DNA of 64,000 bases from Mixophyes australis (lineage: Eukaryota; Chordata; Amphibia; Anura; Limnodynastidae): assembly GCA_036250195.1 (NCBI GenBank), contig JAVHZZ010000010.1:108490278-108554277 (forward strand). Reading direction: 5' to 3'. How positions within the stretch are numbered: the stretch's first letter is position 1; every line of letters begins with the position of its first letter. Shown here in pieces: positions 23,551 through 34,561 of the stretch. The position numbers were made by a program, and so were the translations under genes. The notes beneath the pieces are model-generated. The model saw only the letters and a program-made list of their open reading frames with translations, made no database searches and had not been told where the DNA came from.

Positions 23551-24421
23551 TCAGCCAGGCCCCAGGACTCTGATTAGGGCATGAGTCTGGGGTGTTGGGG
23601 CTGTTGGACAGTCCATCCTTAGGTGACCGGTTTTCACGCAGCCGTAGCACTTCTTCTCCAGCCTAGGCTCTGGAGGTCTCTGATATCTCCAATGGACAGA
23701 GCGGGGCTGTGGCTGGAGAAAGGTACCCGAAGGATTAGATACTTGCTTTGGGAGTGAGTAGAAGAGTGGTGTCCCACTGATTGTACAGTCCTGTGGGGAT
23801 GGCTCTTTGCATGGCACTTCTGCCTGTGTAACCACATACTGATTCGCCAACTGGGCGGCTGCTTCCAAGGTGGCTGGATTCCTGTCCAGCACCTATTTTT
23901 TTCACCTCTGGTGTGCCCTGGCAGTGAAACTGCTCTTGGCAGACTAGGTCTATTACCTCCTCCACAGTCTGGGCACCAGTTTCGCGCACCCACTTTCTAT
24001 CCGACTCCCTCAGCAGGTTGGCAAACTCCTCATGGGTGGTGTGGAGGTTCTTGGCAAGGTCCCAGAACTTCTGACAATAGCTCTCTGGGGTAATAGTATA
24101 CCATCTAAGGAGTACCTTTTTCACAATATCATAGTCCGCACAGTCCTCTGAGGGCACCCGACAGTAGGCCTCCACTGCACGTCCTTACATTGTGGGCACC
24201 AATTGCTTAACAAATTCCTCTCTGGGTACAAAGTGTAGCCTGCAGATTGATTCAAACACATGCAGGTGCTCATCAAGATTCACAACACAGTCCTGAAATT
24301 TAGGGCAAGGTAAAGATGACAGTCCTGATCCTCTTGGGGGCATCTCCACCATGGACTGCAGAACTGGCGCCCTTCCCTCTTGACGCCATGCCTCGATGAC
24401 CTGTACCCACTCAGCTTCCAT
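23551..24421 (-). pseudogene. Retrotransposon gag with SCAN-like capsid and zinc knuckle
   Basis: MEAEWVQVIEAWRQEGRAPV opens the region. FQDCVVNLDEHLHVFESICR and VPREEFVKQLVP follow, then after a frame break EDCADYDIVKKVLLRWYTIT, ANLLRESDRKWVR and IDLVCQEQFHCQGTPEV, and after another shift LDRNPATLEAAAQLANQYVV. The helices with LV-EQF and the A-A-LA-Y ending are the layout of SCAN domains and of the capsid C-terminal domain of Gmr1-type elements. CYGCVKTGHLRMDC (about 23655-23610) is a CCHC nucleic-acid-binding knuckle. At least two frameshifts are present. Confidence 0.82.
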
Positions 24422-24849
24422 TGCCTTATCCCCTAATGCTGCCAGCTGGATCTTTAGCCCGGCTGCCCTGTGTTCATCATAGGGACTGGTTCTGTGGGTA
24501 CAGTCTGTTGAGAAGAGGTTGCTGCTGTCTGGGGGTCTAGTCCACCTTGATCCCGGTGTTTAACTGGGCCACCACCTTGGCCACTGCTGCCATCTGTTTC
24601 CTCCACTATCATGCTGTAGGTGCCATTCTCTCAGTGCCGCTCTCATCTCCTCCCTGTTTGGTGAATGACTGATATCAATGCCCTTGGCACTGCATAGAGT
24701 CTCAAGGCCCACCCTGAATACATTGGTGTAATCAGACATCCTGTGTGTTCTCCTGGCTTCAGTTATTCCCCTCCTGAATAAGTCGGCTCTCCTGACTAGT
24801 TCACAAAAAGCTGCCTGGGGTTAACCCATCGCTTACCACCAGAAATCTG

Positions 24850-25311
24850 TGACATGATGGATCTCCTATGCCACCCTGTCTGTTGTGTTGCTGGGGACTG
24901 GCTGGGCTTACCTTGCCAACGTTCCCGTACCCCCTCACTGTAGATCAGGGTTGCTGTGCATTGTTTCCCCCTGGCCTTTCACACTGGCCAGAGCTGCTGG
25001 GTAATGGGCGGAGCAGTGGTACTAGACGCTGGGTCCAAACCTCAGAACAGCCAGATAACGAATTAGGTTTGGGTCTAATCTGCAGGTTACAGAAATTACA
25101 GCAGGTAGTAGTTGCCAAGCAGGCTCTTGAAGCAAATGATGTTTATTAGCTCAAGTGTCCTAATAAGGACAGTTCACACTAGTGTATAATATTAGGGATT
25201 AGAAGGTCATATGGAACAATAATGATACATTACAGTGCTTTTTTATACAGTTTTGGATACAGCCTGGCAGGGGGTAACACCGCCCCCTAATCCTAGATGG
25301 TTCCGCAACAT
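24850..25311 (-). repeat. Probable 5' LTR of the Gmr1-like element
   Basis: On the minus strand it starts TGTTGCGGAACCATCTAGG. It has a TATA-like TGTATAAAAAAG near 25241 and a poly(A) signal AATAAACATC at 25148, in the order U3-R expected of an LTR. The right limit near the CATGTCA at 24850 is a guess, because no second LTR survives for comparison. Confidence 0.5.
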
Positions 25312-25879
25312 CTGAAATATTATATCAAATCTCAGAATGTAAAATCCTTTACACTAGGAGTTAATGCAATTTAATCTTTAACAAAATTTACATCAATCCC
25401 TTGATTTCCTGAATCCTGTCTTAGAGACATAGGAAACATAAGCTTAAATACCCCCCAAGTGCCTTCAGGCTAAGGGATGTGTTGGACAATGAGATGAAAA
25501 GGTCTAATTAAGATGAGAATACCTGCCTTCAGACAGTCACAGAAAACACATTTCCTCCCCTGGCATGGCCTCAGAAATCAGTACATTGCTAATACAGAAA
25601 TATAGCACAGAATCAAAGTCAATACATTTGCAATGATATAAATTGGCGCCTGCACCACTATTTCAAATAAATTTCTACAATAAAATATTACTATTGGATC
25701 CAGCCACATCCTGCTTGTGTTCAATGTTGTTCAATCCTGAACATCTGAGGGAGCTAATGTCCGTATATAGATTATCTCGCTATATAGATCAATATTTGAA
25801 AGATATAAATCAATAAAGAGGACTCATTCTAGTCCAAAGCATATACGTAAGTTTCCCCTAGCAAGGTAATCTCATGTAG

Positions 25880-26125
25880 GGCATACCCGCCTACTCTGCC
25901 GGAATGCCCGGGAGACTCACGAATTTCTGGGAGTTGTGCCCGGCTTTTGGGAGAGTAGGACACCCTCCCAGATCCCACCAATGCTCTATTGAAGTGAGTG
26001 GCATGTGGCCTGATTCATTGCACATTGCGTGATCATATCCCCACCTCACAATGCCATGAATTGTGGCCTCTCCAGGACCTCCCAGAGGGGTGCCATCAAA
26101 AGTAGGCAAGTATGATGTAGGGATC
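25880..26125. repeat. Decayed DNA repeat with CCCGGGAGACTC-like core
   Basis: GCATACCCGCCTACTCTGCC at one side and GTAGGCAAGTATGATG at the other form weak inverted ends. The middle carries GGAATGCCCGGGAGACTC and GGGAGAGTAGGACACC, locally much GC-richer than the flanks. I know similar repeats in frogs but cannot name the family. Confidence 0.4.
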
Positions 26126-28147
26126 AAACAGGGGATATACCGGTTTGCTGTCAGCATTGCAGGGCTGTCTCTTGCTTCTTAAAATATTGTTATTTGTGTA
26201 TTTTGAAAACTGTTACATGAACTTGTCTCTAGGTTTAGAATTGTGTGATTACAACCTTATAGATGATTATCAAATAGGTATAAAGTACAGAAGCTTCTGC
26301 ATTAATTGTCTGCACTGAAATAACAAGTGAAACAGAGAGCAATAGGTTTTTATCTGTAACTAAAATAGATTTTATACATGGCTACCACTGTAGTCTCATT
26401 GATCCCCCCAGTGTGTGGCTACAAGTGTTTGGTTGCTTGTGGGTTAAACTGAAACCAGCTCAGACAACTTGATCTATTTTTTCTTCGCTTTCTTTCCTGT
26501 CTCTTCCCTCATATGATTATAAAATTCATATCAAGAAACTAAAGCTATCACACTAACATCTCTTAGGGATTATTGTCATGGCACATAATAACAGTGGGTG
26601 AACCGTATAATTATTTTAACTACATTTGACAGAATGTTGCCAGTTATTTTGCTTAGCTGTGTTAGGTTTAAAATTCTGCTGGGTTCCCTCAGGAATTAGA
26701 TTCTTATCTTCTATTCTTTCTTGCAAATGTACAATCTGACCTTGTCATAATGTATTTGGTGCATACAAGAATATTAATTAATTTAGTAATTTTAATATAT
26801 AATTTACAGCACACAGATACAGTGAAAATTGATCTTATGAAATGACTTCTATGTTGTAACATTACAATAAAATATTAATTTCTGGATAACTTTATCCAAA
26901 CAGCAGTCGCCTTGGCAATTACTGGAACCAATATTGTCATGGCAATGCTGGTTCCATATTCGATTGCTCCAGTAACACTGTTATACATTCACACTTGAAA
27001 CATTGTAATGGTTATTTACAAAAGAGCAATAATGCAGATGTGCAGTGTTTTTACGCAGTCTACTTTTTTGAGAACATAACAAGGAGCGTTCTCACTTTCA
27101 GTTTAAGGAATAACCTTTTGAAAACATTATGGTATAAATGTGTAAGGGACACCTAAGTACTTTTCACAGTAGCCACAATGTCGAGCTCTGTGCAAGAGAG
27201 TAACAGCCTAAGCAGCGAAAACATTTGTGGTACACTTAACTACATAAGAAAAATACATAAAGAATCGTAGAATGACAAGTGTTTTAAGAATAATGAAAAA
27301 ACAGCTCTGGGACTAGATAATAAAATATTTTCTGTGGAATGGGCTATAATTTTATACTCTCCTTCATTTGTATTGATAAATGTTTTATTAAATTAAGACC
27401 AGGTTAGCCAGTGGCATAACATACTTATTAATAAATAAGCAAAATATTTGGATTCAACAAAAATTAAAATGTCTAGCAGACATATGTATGATAATGGTTA
27501 TAACAAATTGTTGGCAAATAAATGGACAGATCACTTAAGACAGAAGCCTTTTTCCTAATAAAAGCTACATATCAGATACTAACCATTAGAGATCATCAGG
27601 GAAGACTTCAGACTGGTGGCAGTATGGCATATCACCGTATAACGGCTCAGTTCAACAACTGATCAACATAATTAAAATACAGATAATTTGATCATAACAG
27701 TGAATAAGAGATACTTAGATCCCCACTTCCAGGCACTAAACCCAAAATTATTTTGCTGCTTCAATTTTAGTAAAGGATCAAAGAGCTATAAAAATAAGTA
27801 AAGAAACATGAAAAAGGGAGCACCTCATTCCACATAAAAGTGTTATATCCTGCAAATTGCTTCTTTACAAAAGTAATAAGACCCCATACCATATAAATAT
27901 AATAGAATGCACTTTCACCAGAGCCTATTCATGAAGTAGAACTTGTGCCAAGCTAAATCCCAACGCATTTTCTCCATATTAACTGAAAATGAAAGGATAA
28001 TACTATCAAAAGGTTTCAGTTTTCTGTACACAGTGTACATAACACTGTTGAGTAATTGGATTTAAATAAATGCATATGGTGGGTCACATTAAAAATGTTT
28101 TAGCTAAAAACAACCATATATAATATAATGGAACAAACACTAAGAAT

Positions 28148-28265
28148 TAGATTGTAAGCTCATTTGGGTAGGGCCATCTTTTCCTTCTGTTTCACATATT
28201 TTTTTACATTTGTTTGCACCATGAATCCTTCAATGATAATAATAATTATAGTATTAGCATTAAGA
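28148..28265 (+). repeat. LINE 3' tail fragment
   Basis: GATTGTAAGCTCATTTGGGT and AGGGCCATCTTTTCC followed by an ATAATAATAATTATA tail, as at the 3' ends of the other L2/CR1-type copies here. Confidence 0.5.
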
Positions 28266-28679
28266 ATCATGGTACTTGCAGATCCAGTGTAGTCATTCCC
28301 CATGTGGAGCAAAACCGGTTATATTTACTAGAACCTGCTGTGAGTCAGCTTTGCACTTTTTTATAGGCCAAACTAAAACGTGAAGAAATAAGTGACAATT
28401 TTAAACTTTATCATTTTAATATTTCTAGACATGAAAGTGAGCATAAGAAAATTTAAAACTCCTAATAAGGGAGGTGGTATCATATTAGAGGATGCATCTT
28501 ATAAACAAAATTGGATCAATAACCTTTACCAGAATATTTCAAAGCATTATCTAAACTTTTATATATGCTAGAAATAAGGGTATTACAGACAAGATCCAAA
28601 AACAAAATTAATTTTTGATAATATCAATTTTAGATTGTAGCATAATTATTTTGTTTTTGATAACAGTGTATTGAAATGA

Positions 28680-29870
28680 ATGGAATTTGACGACTTAAGT
28701 ATATCAAAACCATTTCTTAAAAATGTCATGGACACTGCTAAACAAGCATACTTCCAATCTTTAATCTATGCTCAGGCTTCTAACCCCAAATGCCTATTTA
28801 GCATATTTAAATCTCTTCTCAAGCCTCCCAACCCAAACCCTTTCACTACTATCAGTGCCCAACATCTTGCTTCCTACTTCAAGTACAAGATTGAAAGATC
28901 CAACTTAAAATTAAATCTTCTTCCTAGACAAACAACCAGCTCAATTCCTTCCCTGCTTCCTCTAACACCCTCTCTACATTTGTTATCTTCTTACTCTACT
29001 ACCTGTCCTCTTGATTCCATACCCTCATAAAGCAATAGCTCCCTGTCTACTGTGCTAATCCCAACCCCAATTAAAATCTGTAGTCTTTCTCTCTCTCTAC
29101 TGATATCTTTCCATCATTATTCAATCATGCAGTGATTACTGCTATTCTGAAAAAAATAAATTCTGACCCAAACTCTTTCTCAAATTAATGCCCCAATTTT
29201 CAGCTCCAATGTCACTCCAATCTTCTTGAGAAGATTGCCTACACTCACCTCACAGGCTTTCTTTCCTCACATAGACTATTGAATCCTCTTCAGTCAGGCT
29301 TTCCTTCCCAAAACTCCACAGTGACTGCATTGACCAAGGTTGTCAATGATTTAATTACTGTTATATGAAAATTTCTGTACTTTCTTCTAATTCTCCTGGA
29401 TCTCTCTGACTATATTCAGGCAGCACCCACTTTGTGGAATTTCCTCCCTCACACAATAAGACTTTCCTCTAGTCTTCAAACCTGTCTGTCTGTTCTCTGA
29501 AAACCCAACTTGAGGCAAGCTTATAAAAATCCTCAACCGCCCTTTTAACACCCCAAGGGTACCCTTTTGTCACCCTTTACACAGTTCACACAAGACGGCA
29601 ACCTTCTGACCATCATTGCTGTGTGACTGGATCTTACAACCCACTAAACACTTTTTACCTTTGCAATCTGGCTGGACCAATATGCAATAAGTAGCACTTA
29701 ACCTTATGTATCAAACTCCCAATGACCTATAGCTTGTAAGGTTGCAAAAAGGGCCCTCTTACCTCTGTCTATCTATTTCCCAATATTGTTTTATTATTGT
29801 GTTTGTTTCCAATTGTAAAATGCTACAGAATATTCTTGCACTTTATAAATAAATGATAATGATGAATTTC
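28680..29870 (+). repeat. L2/CR1-type LINE, decayed ORF2 fragment with 3' end
   Basis: A 116-codon frame has AYFQSLIYAQASNPKCLFSI, FKSLLKPPNPNP and TTCPLDSIPS, the part of ORF2 just before the reverse-transcriptase core in L2-like LINEs. Broken RT pieces follow near 29200-29350 (LLNPLQSGFPSQNSTVTAL-like), and the tail CCAATTGTAAAATGCTACAG and AATAAATGATAATGATG ends it. Several internal deletions are evident: the copy is 1.2 kb where the full ORF2 needs over 2.5 kb. Confidence 0.7.
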
Positions 29871-29879
29871 CAATCTTAA

Positions 29880-32130
29880 AGATATCAAATATAACAGAAA
29901 ATTAATATTATTAAATATCACAAAGAGTATTTCAGTAAGTGTAAAACTATGTGGGTGGTATATCTATTAAAATGTAATCACAAACTACAATATGTAGAAG
30001 ATACAAAAAAAGTTATCGGAAGAGTAAAAGAACATGTGTAAAATATAAAATATGCTGCTTATATTGTCGAAGCAGTTTTTGGAGGTACATAATTAAGATC
30101 CACAAGGCCTTACAGTATGGGCTATTGATTAAATATATTTATATTGTAGAGGGGAAGTAAATGTAATGCTATGGGGACTTTGGATTTTGACGCTGAAAAT
30201 GTTTCAACCACAAGGTTTAAATATCTATTTAGATTTCACAACTTTTTACATATTTCACAGACAGTCGTATTAGTCTGTTGCTTTTTATTAATAGTACCAC
30301 AACCTCCCTAAAGATCACTAGTATTTACTTAATTTTAATATAATACTATAATCACATATATATTTTCATTCACTGTATTATCTTTTTAATGGAATAATAT
30401 GACATAATTAACTTAAAAAATACCAACATAATCACTGCCTAGCATTCTTCTGCTGGTTTTAGTTTAATTAATAACTTCCCTTTGAGTGAAACATAACCTT
30501 GTTTTGATCTCACTGATACTTGACAATTACAAATTCCTAAACATTCATAATCTGTAAATGACAATTTACAAGATTGTCACATTAATAGTCTTGTCACGTT
30601 CAATAATTTTCTATTATAGCACTGTTGTTATGTTGTTAGACAATTATCTTGCTTTTATAATGAACTCATATCCAGCATAAATATATACATATATATATAT
30701 AAGTGTATGGGTTCTATATTAAAAAATATGTGACTTGTTTATGATCACACTCAAATTTAGGTGCCTATTTTGACTATTTTTCTAATTATATTCTTTTTTA
30801 CATAAATTAGTTAGTGGTGTACCTACAGTTATGTACATACAGATTAACTTTATCATTGTATTTTGATTCTCTGCTCTGAGTAATATCTAGGCACTATATA
30901 ATGGATAATCTAAAAATGATCTTAAATAAGTAGACCAGAATCTAATAGAAAATGTAGAATAAACATTTATAATAAGATGGCCACTCGAGTGTCATCTTAT
31001 TATTCCCTGGCTCTCTCCTAAAGACTGCCAGTATGGAGATCTATGTTCCACTTATTCTAAATATGTGCCCCATCTGTGATTCAGTTGGTGAAATTACTTG
31101 TATTATATTATTGTATTATTGTATGTTTTAATACATTTTTATTAGACACTGATTTCTGCCTTAGGGTACGTTTTTATACATTAATAAACGCTGCCATACT
31201 ATTGATTTTTGCTTGATAGAGATTGCAGATTTGACTAGCAGATGTTTGTGTACTGATTTTGTTTTAGTCAATTACTAAGCCAAAGCCTCCTGAGTTCTCT
31301 TTTTCCTTTAGTGCACAAGTGTGTGCCAGAGGCGAAACAGCAGTATATAAAGGCCGGCAGTTTATTTACAAGAAAAACAATAAGTACAAAGAACATAAAA
31401 CAAAACACAATAAAACAAAAGCGTACGTGTTAAAACAAATCATTAGTTTTATGTATTTAAACCAGACTCTTATAAATTATATCATCATATGATGCAATTC
31501 ATTCATAGGAAACAGGACAAGCCCTCAAATAGGGAGATATTTTATATTCTTGAAAATGAGGGAAGCAATTCATCTATTAACTAACATCATTGCAAGACTA
31601 AATTAATTCAAAAAGATTAAACAAATAATCATAATAAAATAGTATGAAAGCATATAAGCTAACCAATTGTTAAATAAAGGTTGGACGAATGTAGACAATT
31701 CGGTTAAATTCATTCATCGTTCATTCAATTAAGTTCAATCACAATTAATTAGAGAAAAAAATGTTAGTAAATAAGTTTAACATGTCAGTAAAACATATTG
31801 GTAAACCAATTCAATGTATCGGCAAATACATATATTTTTTTATTAATGGTAAAATGGTTGTGTAATATACCTGAAGAAAATATGTGCCAAGAAGCAAAAT
31901 ATAAGACAAAGTTAACATAAAAAATGACTGGTAAAACTATATATTATTAAAAGTCCAAAGAACTGCTAAGAATATCGTTCAAAGATACACTCCATTAAGT
32001 ATAATAAAGCATAAAAAAGTATCCATGAGAAAGAACAAAATCACAATTATTATGCAATTGATCATTATTATCATTTTATAATCGGAACTTTTTTATTCTA
32101 AAAAGGAATTGATATTGTAAACTTATAACC
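29880..32130. other. Intergenic AT-rich DNA
   Basis: No gene or named repeat is recognisable in this 2.2 kb. Confidence 0.4.
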
Positions 32131-32139
32131 AGTGTATAT

Positions 32140-32915
32140 ATACACCTCATTTTTCTCTCCCGCCACTCTATCTCTGCTGTCTCCCTCCAACATTCACTAC
32201 ATTGGCTCCCAATGGCCTACAGAATTAAATTTAAACTCCTCACCCTCATCTTTAAAGCTCTTAATCAATCCTCCCCTCCCTACTTCTCCAATCTCTACCT
32301 ACATTCCTAGCCGCCCCCTCCGCTCTGCCTGTGACTGCCGCCTCACTGCGTCACTGATCACCTCTTCTCACTCCCGTCTCCAGGACTTTGCCCGGGCTGC
32401 TCCCCAGCTGTAGAACGATCTTCCACGTTCCATCAGGTTAGCATCTACTCTCAAAGGCTTCAAGCGTGCCCTTAAGACTCATTTCTTTATTCAAGTTTAT
32501 CAGTCCTCCTCCTAACTCCCTTGTCCTGGCTTTCTCCCCCAGTTAGTACCACCCTATTTGTGTTCCCCCTTTCCTCTAGGATGTAAGCTCTCAGGAGCAG
32601 GGCCCTCTTTCCTTGTGTGCTCCTTCTACTATTCCATCACCCTTTGTACCTCTTGGCTGCTTCCCTAGCCCTGTTTTCTTAAGCTTCGGCCTACTTCTCG
32701 CTGATTTCTACCATCACTTTCACTCATTGTCCCAGAAATAATTTGATTTGCATTACCATGTTACCTGTGTGTGTGTGTGTGTATATATTTTTGATCAATT
32801 TTTGATCTTTCTGTATCATGTTGTGTCATTACTCTCTGTTTTCTGTATATGTCATGTACGGCGCTGCGGACTCTTTGTGGCACCTTATAAAATAAAGATA
32901 ATAATAATAATAATT
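32140..32915 (+). repeat. L2/CR1-type LINE 3' fragment
   Basis: The frame encodes the C-terminal end of ORF2: LHWLPMAYRIKFKLLTLIFK in outline, IPSRPLRSACDCRL, HSRLQDFARAAPQL and after one stop NDLPRSI and LKGFKRALKTHFF. The 3' untranslated part follows with GGATGTAAGCTCTCAGGAGC, TACGGCGCTGCGGACTC and an (AATA/ATA) tail ending near 32915. Confidence 0.8.
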
Positions 32916-33600
32916 ATGGATGGGATTGTTGTAGACACAGGTGTGTCAGTGGTTTAGTTGATGTAGCACATGGCCTAGAACCAGAAAGCTAAGTTACTTT
33001 TAAGACAATAAGAACTGCAGTACAACTTAAAGATGCTGAGAATAAGATATGTCAGAGGTTGATAAACTGGAGGGTCAAGTCTCTGGGCTAAATATATTGC
33101 AAAGTCCAGGGCCGGCAGAGCAGGACACAGTAGCTCCAGAGAGGTGTTCAGGAACACGCTGTTACAGGTTACATGGGTGAGGAAGATAATTTTGTTTCAG
33201 CTCTCAAAGACATTGAACAGAGGTTAAGGAGCTGGGTCACTAACCAAATAAGTCAAGAACAGCTAGGATGCAGTTGCTTAACTGAAAGCTGCAATGCTGA
33301 ATAACTGTATCTGGTAGTTTTGTGCTGAAGGGGAGGATATAGACTTTTGGGGTACAAAGGTAGGAGGTACACTCAAAATTAACAAGTTAAGGTGGAAATT
33401 GATGTTTTTTCCTGGACAGCAGACATAAAATTTTAAGCACTCTGGTCCCACCAATGCACAGTAGCCCGCCCAGTAGTGGTTCCATCCATAACACATCACT
33501 CAGTTGCCTCTCGCAAACACATCCCTTTGAAGGGGGAATTAAACTTGTTTAATTGATATCTAGACCTTATTAATCGCACAACACCACAGGTTTGAAAACT
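32916..33600. other. Intergenic DNA before the gene B flank
   Basis: Low-information sequence; nothing recognised. Confidence 0.35.
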
Positions 33601-34118
33601 ATGGGTCAGAATCTCAAGTGAGGTCCCAGAATTTTATATTGAAGGACATATGATTTCAGATATTCAATTAGGAAACACCTTTTTAGGTGTGTCGGAATAA
33701 AGACATACTGACATTTGGGTCCTAGAACAATGACACATTGACTTGCACCCACAGACAGCTGCCAGCAGGTACTGTACTTCAAATGTCTAGATTTAATGGT
33801 ACTTACTAGCTTACAATACCATTGTTGAATTTAAGGCATCCATATCCAAAATAGAGACTACCCCTTGTCCAAGTTACAACACCTCTTACTGGACCACAGG
33901 TCACACATTCAACAAATGCACATACTAGAGGCAGATGGCTTTACTTTTTCTGAGTACACCCCTTACATGGATTTTATAAACATTTGTTTGGACCATGATA
34001 TAAAATAACTTCTGAAAAACAACAATTGTAAAAGATTGCAAATAGAAATATTATTTTTCATCATGTTTTTATATGTTAGATTTATCTGTTGTGTTCTGCG
34101 TGTATTTTGAGAGCAGGA
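33600..34118 (+). promoter_or_regulatory. Upstream flank of gene B, homologous to the flank of gene A
   Basis: Aligns with the reverse complement of about 18277-18772 along its length, with shared TCTCAAGTGAGGT, ACTGACATTTG, AACAATGACAC and GACAGCTGCCA. The homology starts near 33600, so the duplicated unit extends at least 700 bp upstream of the coding start. Confidence 0.6.
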
Positions 34119-34166
34119 CAGAATAGTCAAACACCTGCCACTAACTTCAGGAGATCTGTTATAAAA
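34119..34166 (+). promoter_or_regulatory. Gene B core promoter block with TATA box
   Basis: 48 nt identical to 18276-18229 (minus strand) of gene A, with E-box CACCTG at 34132-34137 and TTATAAAA at its end. The TATA box lies about 150 nt before the ATG, giving an expected 5' leader of roughly 120 nt. The 5' leader is also well conserved, although at lower identity. Confidence 0.7.
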
Positions 34167-34313
34167 AGCAGTGAGATGATTCAGCGTCATTACACTAACA
34201 GACAGATGCATCAGGTTTCAGTATCCTACGTGGCATGTTTCACCTCTGAATATTACATTCACGGTTTGATAATCTGCATTGCATTGGAATACATTGTGCT
34301 GTCTATTGAAACA

Positions 34314-34561
34314 ATGGCTACAGCTACAGTGGTGACAGGTTTACTTAAAGTGCTCCTGTATTTAACGATACTGTGTGTGACATTCTGTAAACTTGTTACC
34401 CAGAACCCGTTACCTGCATGTCATCTGCAATTAACAAAATCATTTGAAGACTATCAATATTTTCAGGATGGAGACATCATAATTGGAGGAGTGTTCACCG
34501 TAAATCAGTATATAATAGGATTTCAACAAAAAGAAATTATCCAACAAATGTTTTGCATAAA
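34314..34561 (+). CDS. Gene B exon 1 (signal peptide)
   Basis: The ATG at 34314 (AACAATGG) is followed by the leader MATATVVTGLLKVLLYLTIL, then NPLPACHLQLTKSFEDYQYF and DGDIIIGGVFTVNQY. Donor AAA/GTAAGT in phase 2. Confidence 0.92.

Larger units (their letters stand above)
20938..25311 (-). mobile_element. Gmr1-like Ty3 retrotransposon, 3'-truncated and decayed
   Basis: Read on the minus strand the order is LTR (25311 to about 24850), gag with SCAN-like capsid and CCHC knuckle, protease, integrase, then reverse transcriptase. It stops in the connection region at about 20938; RNase H and the 3' LTR are missing. Integrase ahead of RT is the copia-like order known in the Gmr1 group of Ty3 elements in deuterostomes. 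The parts are contiguous with no sign of a join that would create this order artificially. Many stops and frameshifts, plus lost integrase residues, make it dead. The break falls within 30 bp of the V2R fragment at 20613-20912. Confidence 0.8.
25312..28679. other. Intergenic AT-rich DNA between genes A and B
   Basis: No exon is recognisable. It contains a decayed DNA repeat at 25880-26125 and a LINE tail at 28148-28265, listed separately. Confidence 0.4.
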
